DNA of 64,000 nucleotides from an uncultured Lachnospiraceae bacterium (GCA_947575805.1 CANPOY010000004.1:33983-97982); one strand, 5' to 3'; numbered from the stretch's first letter, positions 44,849-53,845 are shown. Notes: generated by a model not told the origin, from the sequence alone. Translations and numbers: made by a program.

Positions 44849-45520
44849 TTAAGATGCCCTGACGATTTCAGCCCGCAGCCGGTTTACCAGGCTCTTGATC
44901 CGCTCCGTCTCCATCTGCATACTCACCGGGTTCACAATCATTCTGGCAGAAAGGGGACAGACCTCTTCCAACACCTCCAGCCCGTTTTCCCGCAGGGTGG
45001 AACCCGTTTCCACAATATCCACAATCACATCCGACAGCTCCACCAGGGGGCCTAATTCCACGGAGCCATTGAGTTTGATAATATCTACCGTCTGGTGCTT
45101 TTTGTTGTAAAAAAAGTCTTTGGCAATGTTCGGATACTTGCTGGCGACCCGGATTCGCTCATGATGCTGCAGCAGCTCTCCGGCAGAGGGAGAACCGCAG
45201 ACACACATTCTGCATTTTCCGAAGCCCAGATCCAGAACCTCATATACATTGCGGTTCTCCTCCAGTATGGTGTCCCGTCCGACAATGCCGATGTCAGCCG
45301 CGCCGTACTCCACATAGGTGGGCACATCGGGACCCTTGGCCAGGAAGAAACGTAAGCGCAACTCATCGTTTACAAAGATCAGCTTCCTGGAGGATTTATC
45401 CTTCATCTCCTCGCAGGTGATGCCGATTTTTTCAAACAGCTCCAGGGCCTTATTGGCAAGGCGTCCTTTGCCCAGGGCAAAAGTCAGATACCTTTCCTCG
45501 TTTCTATTACCGATTTCCAT
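44849..45520 (-). CDS. hisG: ATP phosphoribosyltransferase, short form
   Basis: First step of histidine synthesis: ATP plus PRPP to phosphoribosyl-ATP. Family stretches: YLTFALGKGRLANKALELFE, ADIGIVGRDTILEENRNVYE, VASKYPNIAKDFFY and the PRPP-binding IVDIVETGSTLRENGLEV. At 223 residues it lacks the C-terminal regulatory domain, so it needs HisZ, which is encoded upstream. The ATG at 45520 follows GGAGG/AAAGGA; an upstream in-frame ATG lies inside the small ORF. Confidence 0.95.
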   Translation of the reverse strand: MEIGNRNEERYLTFALGKGRLANKALELFEKIGITCEEMKDKSSRKLIFVNDELRLRFFLAKGPDVPTYVEYGAADIGIVGRDTILEENRNVYEVLDLGFGKCRMCVCGSPSAGELLQHHERIRVASKYPNIAKDFFYNKKHQTVDIIKLNGSVELGPLVELSDVIVDIVETGSTLRENGLEVLEEVCPLSARMIVNPVSMQMETERIKSLVNRLRAEIVRAS

Positions 45521-45528
45521 TCCTTTTC

Positions 45529-45627
45529 CTATCCTCCCACAGAGATTGTATGGCAATACATACACCAGCCCACAGATCCGGTCACGCCGCTAAGCAGTAA
45601 TCCGATCCCGAAAATCAGTTCCTTCAT
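45529..45627 (-). CDS. Tiny membrane-segment ORF inside the his operon
   Basis: A 32-residue frame (starting MKELIFGIGLLLSGVTGSVG, ending HTISVGG) that begins with ATG overlapping the hisZ stop in the arrangement ATGA and ends 8 nt before hisG. It has a strong AGGAGG about 7 nt upstream. The first 18 residues can form a membrane helix, followed by a Cys-containing polar tail. Its TAG and coding end carry the hisG ribosome binding site, so hisZ, this ORF and hisG look translationally coupled. I know no family for it. Confidence 0.5.
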   Translation of the reverse strand: MKELIFGIGLLLSGVTGSVGWCMYCHTISVGG

Positions 45628-46751
45628 GTATCTTTCCTCCTCAGTACCGTGGCATGTCCCTCTGCCCGCAGTCTCTGCGCCTCCGCAAGCATTTCGGAGA
45701 AATTGTCAGGGCTGTAGGAAACGATCTGAACAGACTCCGGCAGGGGCAATTTAACCTTCTGCCGGGAAAGAGCCTCCAGAATGCTGTCAATCACCATGCA
45801 GAATCCCACGGCAGGCGCCTCCTTGCCAAACTGACACAGCAGCCCGTCATATCGGCCTCCCTTGACCACCGCGTCGCCTACACCATAGGTATAAGCCTTA
45901 AAAATGACACCGGTGTAGTATTTGTATTTGCTCAACATTCCCAGATCGAAGGAAATGTATTCCGCCACGCCGTAAGCCCTCAGCACCTCATAAAGCTTCT
46001 CAAGCCTCTCAATGGCTCCCAGAGAGCGTGGGTTATTTACCATCTTCCCCGCTTCCTGCAGGGAACACATATCGCCGAACATATCCGCCACCTTCAAAAG
46101 GCGGCTGTGATAGGGTTCCGCTACATTTCGTTCCTGCAGCAGCTCCTGGGCTGCAAAATAATTTTTGCCGGAAATACAGGCCCGCAGGTCCAGCTCCGTC
46201 TCTTCGTCCAGCCCTGCTTCCCCGCACAATCCCTTGAAGTATTCCACCTCGCCGATGGTGACCTGGAAACGCTTCAGACCTGCGTGAAGGAGGGATTTGA
46301 TCACCAGGCTGATGATTTCGCCGTCCGCCTCAACCGAATCGTCCCCGATCAGCTCCGCCCCCATCTGGGTGGATTCCTTCAGCTTTCCCTGGAGGTCGGA
46401 GGTATTGGTGAAGGTATTGCCCAGATAGCTGAAACGAAGGGGAATATTATCCTCCCCGAAATATTTGGCCGCGCATCTGGCGATGGAAGGCGTGAAATCC
46501 GGCCGAAGCACCAGCGTATGATTATCTTTATCAAAGAATTTGTATAATTCCCTGCTGGGGGTGGTGCCGATTTCTTTAGAAAACACGTCAAAAAATTCAA
46601 AAGCCGGTGTCTGGATTTCTTCGTATCCGTACAGCCTGATATTTTCATGAAGCCTGCGCTCCACCTCCAGTTTCCTGGAATATTCTTCACCGTAAATGTC
46701 CCTTACCCCCTCAGGGGTATGCAGCAGTTGCTTTCCCATAAATGTGCTCAT
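45624..46751 (-). CDS. hisZ: ATP phosphoribosyltransferase regulatory subunit HisZ
   Basis: Paralogue of histidyl-tRNA synthetase that forms the regulatory subunit of short-form HisG and confers histidine feedback. Class II synthetase-like features: HTPEGVRDIYGEEYSRK, TLVLRPDFTPSIARC (motif 2 region), YTYGVGDAVVKGGRYDGLL. It lacks the anticodon-binding domain of true HisS (375 residues). First gene of the his operon, with GAGGA 6 nt before the ATG and a near-consensus promoter about 70 nt upstream. Confidence 0.94.
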   Translation of the reverse strand: MSTFMGKQLLHTPEGVRDIYGEEYSRKLEVERRLHENIRLYGYEEIQTPAFEFFDVFSKEIGTTPSRELYKFFDKDNHTLVLRPDFTPSIARCAAKYFGEDNIPLRFSYLGNTFTNTSDLQGKLKESTQMGAELIGDDSVEADGEIISLVIKSLLHAGLKRFQVTIGEVEYFKGLCGEAGLDEETELDLRACISGKNYFAAQELLQERNVAEPYHSRLLKVADMFGDMCSLQEAGKMVNNPRSLGAIERLEKLYEVLRAYGVAEYISFDLGMLSKYKYYTGVIFKAYTYGVGDAVVKGGRYDGLLCQFGKEAPAVGFCMVIDSILEALSRQKVKLPLPESVQIVSYSPDNFSEMLAEAQRLRAEGHATVLRRKDT

Positions 46752-46818
46752 GCAATGTCCTCACTTTACCGCTTTAGCGCACTACCATAGTATCATAGCA
46801 GAGAAATAAATTAAAAGT

Positions 46819-46847
46819 AGTATATATGAAATAAACACGGTTGTCAA
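46819..46847 (-). promoter_or_regulatory. his operon promoter
   Basis: On the minus strand: -35 TTGACA (46842-46847, perfect), 17-bp spacer, -10 TATACT (46819-46824). The leader of about 60 nt is too short for a T-box and I see no His-codon leader peptide. Confidence 0.8.
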
Positions 46848-46901
46848 GCAAAATTCTACCGGTTTATCAGTGCTTCATCCATAGCCTTTGATGTTGCGCA
46901 A

Positions 46902-47447
46902 TTACGTGTCCGCCAGGCTTCTGTCCTCCAGGTCCTTCTGCAGGATGTCCAGATAGGGAACCAGGATCCCGTGTTTCCTCGGCAGAAGGTATTCCGGGTT
47001 CAGTTCCTCATAGCGGAAGCTTTTTCTGCCGCCCTCCTGGGCACGGTTCCAGAAGAACAGCAGCATATCCAGGGCAAGATAGTACATCACGTCTTTATGG
47101 GTATAATAAATCAGGAAAAAGGCTACTCCCCCCTGCTTTTCAAAACGCTGCATAAACTCCACCTGATGGGGATGGATATTTTGCAGGGAAAAGGTATCTA
47201 CCGCACATTCCTTGGCATCGAAGCAGACAGGAATCCCCTGTACGGCTCCAATATAGTCTACGGTACTCTTCTGTTCGAAATAGGCCAGGGTAATCTGCCG
47301 GTGTTCCTTATCAATCTTGATGGGAGTGATGGGGGTGGGAACCTTCTGGATCAGCGCCAGACCGGCTTCGGCATATTTTTCATTTGTGCGGTTAATCATA
47401 TCCTCCAGGGTGGAGCCTCTTAAGCCCCTTGTTTTCCATGTGGCCAT
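46902..47447 (-). CDS. recU: RecU-type Holliday junction resolvase
   Basis: Structure-specific nuclease of Firmicutes that cuts Holliday junctions with RuvAB. The PD-(D/E)XK-like site is visible in KSTVDYIGAVQGIPVCFDAK (Asp and Asp-x-Lys), followed by SLQNIHPHQVEFMQRF and GGVAFFLIYYTHKDV. The start RGLRGSTLEDMINRTNEKY also matches the family. 181 residues is slightly short of Bacillus RecU (about 200), the difference lying at the N-terminus. AGGAG precedes the ATG. No PBP1/ponA gene follows, unlike the Bacillus locus. Confidence 0.85.
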   Translation of the reverse strand: MATWKTRGLRGSTLEDMINRTNEKYAEAGLALIQKVPTPITPIKIDKEHRQITLAYFEQKSTVDYIGAVQGIPVCFDAKECAVDTFSLQNIHPHQVEFMQRFEKQGGVAFFLIYYTHKDVMYYLALDMLLFFWNRAQEGGRKSFRYEELNPEYLLPRKHGILVPYLDILQKDLEDRSLADT

Positions 47448-47453
47448 CGGTAT

Positions 47454-48479
47454 CTATCTCCTGTCACTGTCATCCAGTCCCAGCTCATCCATAATCTCCG
47501 GAAAAATCGGGGGGTAAGGGGCCAGAACGATGTTCCTTTTTCCTGTGTCCGCCAGATCCGGAATCTCTGCCCTGTTTGCGTGGAGCAACTGATATTGCAG
47601 ATTGAATTTTCCCCTGAAGTAGCGGTTGACTCTTTCGTCCCCGTATTTGGTATCTCCGATCAGGGGATGTCCGATGCTTGCCAGATGGGCGCGGATCTGA
47701 TGGGTCTTGCCGGTGATCAGATTCACCTCCAGTAAGGTAAAGCCGCCTGACACAGCCAGGGGACGGCAGATTGTCTCAATATAATTCAGCCCTGCTTTGC
47801 CGCATACACGTACTCTATTGTTTGTACAATCCTTTTCCAGGTATCCTCGAAGAGTAATTTCCCGGCTGATTTCTCCCGCACAGATGGTCCGGTAGATCTT
47901 CCGGATATGTTTTTCCCTGATACAGCGGCCAAGGTGCTGGGAGCCGGCCAGGGATTTCCCGCAGAGCACAATGCCGCTGGTATTGCGATCCAGGCGATTA
48001 CATACGGAGGGCCTGAAGGTGCGCAGTTCCCCCGGGGAAAGGCATCCCTTTTGCAAAAGGTAACCGATCAGCCATTCATTCAAACTGCAGTCCGTCGCCG
48101 CCGCTTTCTGGGAAAGAATACCTGCCGGTTTGTTGGCGACCAATATATCATTATCCTCATACAGGATCGAAATTCCGGAGTCCCTCAGGACGCGGTATGC
48201 CTGGTGGTATGCCTGCGCGGACGGTGTTTCCTGCAGGGACGGCATCCCTAATGTGCTGCTCCCCGTCATTTTAGCAAAGGTCTCCGGGGAAAAAAAGAAA
48301 GAAAGGTTGTCTCCCACAGAGAGGATTTCCCCGCCCTCCGCCCGTTTCCCATTCAGGGTAATGTTTTTCTTACGGAGCATTTTGTATAAAAAGCCCGTTC
48401 CGGCCAGGGGCATGAATTTGCGCAGGAACTTATCCAGCCGCTGGCCGGCCTGATTCTTTTCGATGGTTACAGACTGCAT
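47454..48479 (-). CDS. RluA-family pseudouridine synthase
   Basis: S4-domain pseudouridine synthase of the RluC/RluD branch. S4 region at about 8-80 (AGQRLDKFLRKFMPLA, KKNITLNGKRAEGG). The catalytic aspartate is in VCNRLDRNTSGIVLC. Other motifs: ILVANKPAGILSQK and LITGKTHQIRAHLASIGHP. Start at the ATG at 48479, with GAAAGG 8 nt upstream. It is one of three pseudouridine synthases in the window; the target RNA is not deducible. Confidence 0.9.
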   Translation of the reverse strand: MQSVTIEKNQAGQRLDKFLRKFMPLAGTGFLYKMLRKKNITLNGKRAEGGEILSVGDNLSFFFSPETFAKMTGSSTLGMPSLQETPSAQAYHQAYRVLRDSGISILYEDNDILVANKPAGILSQKAAATDCSLNEWLIGYLLQKGCLSPGELRTFRPSVCNRLDRNTSGIVLCGKSLAGSQHLGRCIREKHIRKIYRTICAGEISREITLRGYLEKDCTNNRVRVCGKAGLNYIETICRPLAVSGGFTLLEVNLITGKTHQIRAHLASIGHPLIGDTKYGDERVNRYFRGKFNLQYQLLHANRAEIPDLADTGKRNIVLAPYPPIFPEIMDELGLDDSDRR

Positions 48480-48497
48480 AAGAGCCACCTTTCGAAA

Positions 48498-49082
48498 TTA
48501 CAGCATGACGCTTTTTAAGGTTTCGATTACTGCAGAGGTTTTGGCTTCCTCTTCTTCCAGTGATTTCATCTGATCCAGCCGTTCCAGATATTTGGGCAGG
48601 CCAATAAAGACTTTTACCGAAACCTCCTTATGTCCGTCCAGCTTTAATATATTGCCGATATGCTTATTAAAGTCGTTTTCCGGAAAGTCCGCGTCCTCCG
48701 AGAAGCCGCAGACGGTATTGCCACGGACGGCCAGATGGCTGACCCGGAAATTCCTCTTATAAGAGGTAAAAACACAGTCAAACAGCACAGTCAGCCCCCG
48801 GCTGTGCTCCCTGATCTGCTCCGCATACTCCGGCGGACAGCTGTGAAACCGCAGAAACATAATAGCACTTACCGCACTCTTGCTTGCCGGCAGGCATCCC
48901 AGGATCGCTGCCACGGTCAGGAGATTGATCCGGCTCTTTGTCTGAAGATAACCCGCAATAAAGAGTGCGGCGGATATGCCGAAATAAAGCAATGTCCGGG
49001 TGATCTCATATTTTTTTTGTATATCCAGATAGCGTTCCGTCCCTTTTGCATTGTAGGTGGTAAATAAACGTTTGATCTGCAT
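48498..49082 (-). CDS. Membrane protein of unknown function
   Basis: A 194-residue protein with a basic N-terminus (MQIKRLFTTYNAKGTERYLD), two adjacent hydrophobic segments (about 31-50 and 54-75) and a soluble C-terminal part of about 115 residues that ends in a Glu-rich helix. Start at 49082 downstream of AAAGGAT; the frame is open 21 codons further. I do not recognise a family beyond similar unnamed proteins in Lachnospiraceae. It sits within a run of closely spaced leftward genes between the RluA-family enzyme and the SDR. Confidence 0.6.
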   Translation of the reverse strand: MQIKRLFTTYNAKGTERYLDIQKKYEITRTLLYFGISAALFIAGYLQTKSRINLLTVAAILGCLPASKSAVSAIMFLRFHSCPPEYAEQIREHSRGLTVLFDCVFTSYKRNFRVSHLAVRGNTVCGFSEDADFPENDFNKHIGNILKLDGHKEVSVKVFIGLPKYLERLDQMKSLEEEEAKTSAVIETLKSVML

Positions 49083-49179
49083 GAAATTATATCCTTTCCT
49101 GTCAGTATGCTTTCCCTTGTTTTTGCCGGCCCACAGGCCAATCACGGGGGCAGGTTCATTTCCTTGGTGTTGCGGGCTT

Positions 49180-49962
49180 TTATTCCAGGTTTCCCGGCGT
49201 CATGAAGTCCAGAAGGATTCTGTGGGGAATTACGGCGGAAAGCAGCCGCAGGGCCTTCAACGGCAGGCCGCAGACAGATAGCTCCCGCCGATAAAAGGAA
49301 TCCCGCAGGGCTTGCTTTGCCACCCTCCCTGCATCGGTGAGAGCCAGTCTTTTGACGGCGGGCATTCCGTCCCTCTGCCCCGCAATGTCCAGAAACGGTG
49401 TGTCTACCGGGCCGGGACAGACGCAGGTCACATAGATACCCAGGGGCTTCAGCTCCCGGTTCAGCGCCCGGGAAAAGCTTAAGACATAGGACTTGCCCGC
49501 GGCATATACCGCGAAGCCCGGTTGGGGAAGGAACGCCGCGCCGGAGGCCATCTGTACAATACGACTGTTTCTGCGCATATAGGGAATCATACGGTGGGTG
49601 AGCTCTGTCAGCGCCAGACAGTTCAGACGGAGCATTTCCAGCGCTTCTGTGGTATCCCGTTCACAGAAGTGTCCCAGATGTCCTACACCGGCGCTGTTTA
49701 TCAGCATCCTGACTGTGGCATTCCCGGCGGCTGCCGCAGTCTCCAAGGCGTCCAGGTGTCCGCTGTCCGTTATATCTATGGGAAAAAGCCTTGTTTTGTG
49801 CCTTAAATGTCCGGCAGCCTCCTGAAGCCTGTCCTTGCTTCTGGCCACCAGCCAGAATTCGTCGATGTTTTCAAAGTACAGATCCATATTCAGGGCAAAT
49901 TCCAGACCGATCCCGGAAGAGGCTCCCGTAATGATAATAATATTTTTACGCTCTGCTTTCAT
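49180..49962 (-). CDS. Short-chain dehydrogenase/reductase
   Basis: Classical SDR of 260 residues. Cofactor loop TGASSGIGLEFA, the NSAGVGHLG element, and the catalytic Ser and Tyr-x3-Lys in MASGAAFLPQPGFAVYAAGK. The C-terminal region is hydrophobic-basic, as in lipid- or steroid-type SDRs, but the substrate is unknown. It starts 6 nt after the HAD gene on the same strand. Confidence 0.88.
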   Translation of the reverse strand: MKAERKNIIIITGASSGIGLEFALNMDLYFENIDEFWLVARSKDRLQEAAGHLRHKTRLFPIDITDSGHLDALETAAAAGNATVRMLINSAGVGHLGHFCERDTTEALEMLRLNCLALTELTHRMIPYMRRNSRIVQMASGAAFLPQPGFAVYAAGKSYVLSFSRALNRELKPLGIYVTCVCPGPVDTPFLDIAGQRDGMPAVKRLALTDAGRVAKQALRDSFYRRELSVCGLPLKALRLLSAVIPHRILLDFMTPGNLE

Positions 49963-49967
49963 GAGAT

Positions 49968-50639
49968 TTATGCCTGCCCTTCAATGATTTCAGTATAATC
50001 CTCAATAAAATAGTCTGCCAGCGCCTTCTTTTTCTCCCTGTCCTTTGCGGAATAGGCGTCCTCCACCGCACAAACCCTCATGCCGGCAGCCTTTCCGGCC
50101 AGGATTCCGGGAATAATATCCTCAAAAACAAGACAGCGGGCGGGCTCGGCATCCAGCGCCTCCGCCACCGCCAGATAGATGTCAGGGGCAGGCTTGCCCC
50201 GAGTCACCTCGCTGCCGGTCATAATGCAGGCAAAGCAGTCCTCCAGCCCATGGGCCTTCGTCACGTTTGTCACCAACTCTCTTGAATTGCTGGTGGCGAT
50301 ACCCAGGCGGATTCCGCGGCTTCTGCAATGGGACAGGAAGACTGGAATACCAGGCTTCAAAGGAACCTCGTTGGCATATTTGTCCCAGGCCATCCGATTC
50401 CAGGTTTCCTTAATCTGTTCCACGGAGTGAGTGATTCCCCTGAAATTTTCTTTAAAATAAAGGGCAGTTTCGTGAAAGCTCATTCCCTCAATCCGGGATT
50501 GCAGGTCTTCCGGCAGGGGGATGCCGAAGCTTCCCAGATATTCTATATCTATTGCCCTCCACAGCCACATGGAATCCACCAGGGAGCCGTCCAGGTCAAA
50601 TATAACCGCGTCTGCATTTTTCATCATTTCATGTACCAT
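49968..50639 (-). CDS. HAD-family phosphatase (beta-phosphoglucomutase-like)
   Basis: HAD hydrolase of subfamily IA: motif I VIFDLDGSLVDS (nucleophile Asp and acid Asp), motif II in LGIATSNSRELV, Lys in TRGKPAPDIYL and motif IV CLVFEDIIPGILAG. A helical cap of about 70 residues lies after motif I, as in phosphoglycolate phosphatase and beta-phosphoglucomutase. The substrate is unknown. Its start overlaps the end of the RsuA-family gene by 11 nt. Confidence 0.88.
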   Translation of the reverse strand: MVHEMMKNADAVIFDLDGSLVDSMWLWRAIDIEYLGSFGIPLPEDLQSRIEGMSFHETALYFKENFRGITHSVEQIKETWNRMAWDKYANEVPLKPGIPVFLSHCRSRGIRLGIATSNSRELVTNVTKAHGLEDCFACIMTGSEVTRGKPAPDIYLAVAEALDAEPARCLVFEDIIPGILAGKAAGMRVCAVEDAYSAKDREKKKALADYFIEDYTEIIEGQA

Positions 50640-51330
50640 ATAGTTTTTTTACCTCGTCTTCCGTCAGCTCCCTGTAATCTCCGGGCTGTAAGGTTTCGTC
50701 CAGCGGAAGGCCGCCGAAGGAAATGCGTTTCAGGGCTGTAACCTTATTGTTCACTGCTTCCAGCATCCGCTTGACCTGGTGAAACTTCCCCTCATGGAGG
50801 GTGAGGAGAATCACCCTCTCCTCCTGCTGCAGTACCTTTGCAGGCAGGGTCAGACGGTCTTCCCCTATGTCCACGCCCTCCTCCAGATGCCGAAGATCCT
50901 CCGGGGAAAGCTCATGCTCCACACTGACCCGGTACATCTTATCAACATGTTTCCCGGGACTTAACAGCCGATGGGCCAGACCGCCATCGTTTGTCAGCAG
51001 CAAAAACCCCTCTGTATCCCGATCCAGCCTGCCCGCGGGAAAAAGATCGGGACGTCTGTGCTCCGGCCGCAGAAGCTCCATGACGGTGGCGGAGACCCGG
51101 TCTCTGGTAGCGGAGATCAAACCTGCAGGCTTGTTCAGCATATAATAAAAAAACTTCCGGTAGATAAGTTTCTTTCCCCGGACAGAGACACAGTCCGTCT
51201 CCTCATTGACCCTGGCGGCGGGATCCCCGGCCGGAAGGCCGTTTACGGTCACTGCCCCTCGCCGGATCAGTTCCTTCACCTCGCTGCGGGTTCCCTGATT
51301 TAATTCACACAAAAATCTGTCCAGACGCAT
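50629..51330 (-). CDS. RsuA/RluB/RluE-family pseudouridine synthase
   Basis: Small-subunit type pseudouridine synthase with an N-terminal S4 domain (MRLDRFLCELNQGTRSEVKE, AVTVNGLPA) and the catalytic stretch FPAGRLDRDTEGFLLLTNDG. Also present: YYMLNKPAGLISATRD and EGKFHQVKRMLEAV. 233 residues, consistent with RsuA (16S U516) rather than longer RluB; the assignment between them is uncertain. First gene of the leftward run ending in recU. Confidence 0.9.
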   Translation of the reverse strand: MRLDRFLCELNQGTRSEVKELIRRGAVTVNGLPAGDPAARVNEETDCVSVRGKKLIYRKFFYYMLNKPAGLISATRDRVSATVMELLRPEHRRPDLFPAGRLDRDTEGFLLLTNDGGLAHRLLSPGKHVDKMYRVSVEHELSPEDLRHLEEGVDIGEDRLTLPAKVLQQEERVILLTLHEGKFHQVKRMLEAVNNKVTALKRISFGGLPLDETLQPGDYRELTEDEVKKLYGT

Positions 51331-51370
51331 TTATGCGGATTTCTCCCTCATATCTCTCATATATTGTATT

Positions 51371-52306
51371 ATGAAAGCTGTTATAATTCTTTTCCTGATA
51401 CTCACCTTCTGCATCCTGAGCCATTCCCCGCTGAGCCTGACCTATGCCTCTCTCGGCCTGGAGCTGTGGCTTAATAAGATGGTTCCCTCGCTTCTGCCTT
51501 TTATGATCCTCTCCGGCATTATGGTCCGCCTGAGGCTTACGGAAAAGCTGGCGGGGGCGATTTACCCTGTAATCGGCCCCCTCTACCGGGTGCGCAGAAA
51601 TGTGGTCTACTGTATGGCGCTGGGCTTTCTCTGCGGCTTTCCCATGGGTGCCAGGGTCACTGCCGATCTCTATGAAAGAGAGATGATTACCCGACGGGAA
51701 GCGGAATACCTGCTGGCCTTTTGCAACAATATCGGGCCAGTGTATTTCTGCAGCTTTGTCCTGCCTCTTTTAGGGCGGCGCCTGATCCTTCCTTATCTGT
51801 TCGGCATGTACGGAATCCCGCTGCTCTATGGACTGGCGCTGCGCTGTACGTTCTTTCGGGATCTGTCGCCGGTATCCGCAGAACTGTGCAGCTGTTCGGT
51901 AAATACCGCCGCCAGATCAAAGCCGTTCTGTGACGGATTACTGTCCGCAGTCAACGAATCCGTCCAGACATCCCTCCAGAGCATGCTGACCCTCGGCGGG
52001 TACATGATCCTGTTCAACCTGTTAAATCTTCCCTTACATATCCTTTTCGACAAAGAGCCTGCCCTGTTTGCCCCTTTGCTGGAAATCACAGGGGGCCTGT
52101 CCATGCTGGGGAATGGTCTGCCATTGTTCAGCCTGTTGGCGCTGTCCTTCGGCGGTCTCTCCTGCATTGCCCAGACCTACAGCTGTATCAGCGCTACCGA
52201 TCTGGAGATAAGCGATTATATCCGCCATAAGGTCATTCTCACCCTGCTGTGCAGCGGCTTTTATCTGAGCTGGTTCCTGGTGTCTCCGTCTTCCTTCCTG
52301 CTCTGA
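51371..52306 (+). CDS. YlbJ-like sporulation/nucleoside-recognition membrane protein
   Basis: Polytopic protein of 311 residues with about eight hydrophobic segments and two gate-like (nucleoside recognition) halves. The stretch MVPSLLPFMILSGIMVRLRL and the GFLCGFPMGARVTADLYE motif are typical of the YlbJ/SpoIIIA-neighbour family, needed for spore formation in Bacillus. It is a lone rightward gene, divergent from the RsuA-family gene, and its last 46 bp overlap the convergent amidase gene. The start has only a weak ribosome binding site. Confidence 0.75.
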   Translation: MKAVIILFLILTFCILSHSPLSLTYASLGLELWLNKMVPSLLPFMILSGIMVRLRLTEKLAGAIYPVIGPLYRVRRNVVYCMALGFLCGFPMGARVTADLYEREMITRREAEYLLAFCNNIGPVYFCSFVLPLLGRRLILPYLFGMYGIPLLYGLALRCTFFRDLSPVSAELCSCSVNTAARSKPFCDGLLSAVNESVQTSLQSMLTLGGYMILFNLLNLPLHILFDKEPALFAPLLEITGGLSMLGNGLPLFSLLALSFGGLSCIAQTYSCISATDLEISDYIRHKVILTLLCSGFYLSWFLVSPSSFLL

Positions 52307-53721
52307 AACTCCCGCCGGCCCTGACGCCTGCGCCTTTTCCGGTTTTGATAGGCTATGCCCTGGGAGATCAGCAGGATGACAAAGAGGAAAACCACGATTA
52401 TAAGGCATATCTCCAGGAAGGCGACAAAGCTGACCTGCTTTTCTCCCGCCACGGCACTGCCGGACACTGGTTTTGCCACCGGGTCTGCCGCCGGCGGATT
52501 CTGTGAATCTGCGTTGGATGAGGCCGGATCATGGGTGTCTGAGTCCGGAGGAGTCCCGGTTCCGGAAGCGTCCTCATTTCCGCCTTCTCCGACAGAGGAG
52601 GGATCGCCTTCCTCAGCCCGGGAGTCCTGACCGTAGGAAAAGGTAATCGGACTGTCATACCGGTTGCTTTCGGTATATGGGTCAAACATATTATAGGCCC
52701 GCACGATGACGGAGGGCTTTGTGCCGGAAGGAATAGTGAGGCTCAGGGTGAAGGTGTCCTCATATTTCCCCGTCAGCACATCGCTCCCCGGCCAGGCATT
52801 CCGTTCACTGTATGTCTGGCCTCCGTCAATGCTGTATGTATAGTATAATAGTGGGGAATCATAGTCTGCCGCAGACAGGGTAAAGGACAGAACCCCTGTC
52901 TCATAATCCGCCGAAAGAAACTCAATCCGGCAGACATCGGGAGCTGTCTCGTCCCGCAGAGTGGAGGCGACAGGATTGGCACTGCCCACCTCCGCAAGGG
53001 GATAATCCGAATAATCCACCTGCAGCGCAGTGCTTTTCAATCCGAAATACTTGGCTATGGCAGTGGCGTCTTCCCTGCCGAAACGAATCAGGTCCTCTTC
53101 GCTGGCGCAGAAACCCTTGTCCCTGTCCTCGTCTACATGACAGTGCTCAATGATGGCGGCCGGGATGCCCAAGGCGACGGTCTCGCGGATAATGGCGTAA
53201 TATTCTCCCCGCTCCCCCTCCCTGGTTTTGATTCCCCTCACCAGCAGTCCTCTATCCTGCATACCGCGAAGCAGCTCATATCCTATCTGATAACCGTAAT
53301 TGTTAAAAGGGGCTGTAAGCGGCACCCAGACCTCGGAGCCGAACAAATCATGGTACTCGGACGCATTGTAATGAATGCTGAACAGGAAATCAGCATTGAC
53401 ACTCTGGGCAAAAGCCGCCCGTTCCTGAAAGGATACATCCACGTCACCGGTGCGGGTCAGATAGACCTCCACGTCGTCGTAAAGGCTAAGCTCGTCATAC
53501 AAAGCCTGGGCCGTAACCATATCCATATATTTCTCATCCCAGATCCCTCCGGCCTGGGTGCCCAGATTCTCGCCGCCATGGCCGGGATCAATGACAATAA
53601 CAGGAACTCCGTCTACCGGCTGCAGCCGTCCTGCCGCCGAAGCATGGAAACAGTAACCCGGCAAAATGAAAAAAGCCAGGAAAAATATCAGTATCCCCGA
53701 AAGTATTCTTAGAAACCTCAT
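52261..53721 (-). CDS. Membrane-anchored N-acetylmuramoyl-L-alanine amidase
   Basis: Cell-wall hydrolase of the Amidase_3 (LytC/CwlD) type. Signal peptide of about 29 residues. Catalytic domain at about 38-235 with zinc ligands in VIDPGHGGENLGTQ, FSIHYNASEYHD and AIIEHCHVDEDRDK. Then a beta-sandwich (about 255-365, IEFLSADYETGVLSFTLSAA), a Gly/Ser/Pro/Asp linker, a membrane segment (about 430-455) and a basic cytoplasmic tail. A C-terminal anchor on this enzyme is unusual and suggests a fixed position at the membrane. AAAGGA precedes the ATG. Confidence 0.88.
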   Translation of the reverse strand: MRFLRILSGILIFFLAFFILPGYCFHASAAGRLQPVDGVPVIVIDPGHGGENLGTQAGGIWDEKYMDMVTAQALYDELSLYDDVEVYLTRTGDVDVSFQERAAFAQSVNADFLFSIHYNASEYHDLFGSEVWVPLTAPFNNYGYQIGYELLRGMQDRGLLVRGIKTREGERGEYYAIIRETVALGIPAAIIEHCHVDEDRDKGFCASEEDLIRFGREDATAIAKYFGLKSTALQVDYSDYPLAEVGSANPVASTLRDETAPDVCRIEFLSADYETGVLSFTLSAADYDSPLLYYTYSIDGGQTYSERNAWPGSDVLTGKYEDTFTLSLTIPSGTKPSVIVRAYNMFDPYTESNRYDSPITFSYGQDSRAEEGDPSSVGEGGNEDASGTGTPPDSDTHDPASSNADSQNPPAADPVAKPVSGSAVAGEKQVSFVAFLEICLIIVVFLFVILLISQGIAYQNRKRRRRQGRREFQSRKEDGDTRNQLR

Positions 53722-53762
53722 AAACAGTCCTTTCTGTAATAACAGTTCACTTAAAACGGAAA

Positions 53763-53801
53763 CCGGTTCTCAGGGAAGCTGGTACATTCCCGGGAAACCG
53801 G
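53763..53801 (-). terminator. Hairpin downstream of the coiled-coil gene
   Basis: CCGGTT / AACCGG outer arms and GGGAA / TTCCC inner arms. On the minus strand it is followed by TTTCCGTTTT. It probably ends the rsmD-coaD-coiled-coil transcript. Confidence 0.5.
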
Positions 53802-53845
53802 CTCTATGGCTGACATGTAAGTACTGCGTAACTGCTGCGCACCCC

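Noticed and set aside
46752..46818. T-box or attenuator upstream of the his operon
   Set aside because: The leader is about 60 nt, with no stem-loop series, no specifier loop and no His-rich peptide.
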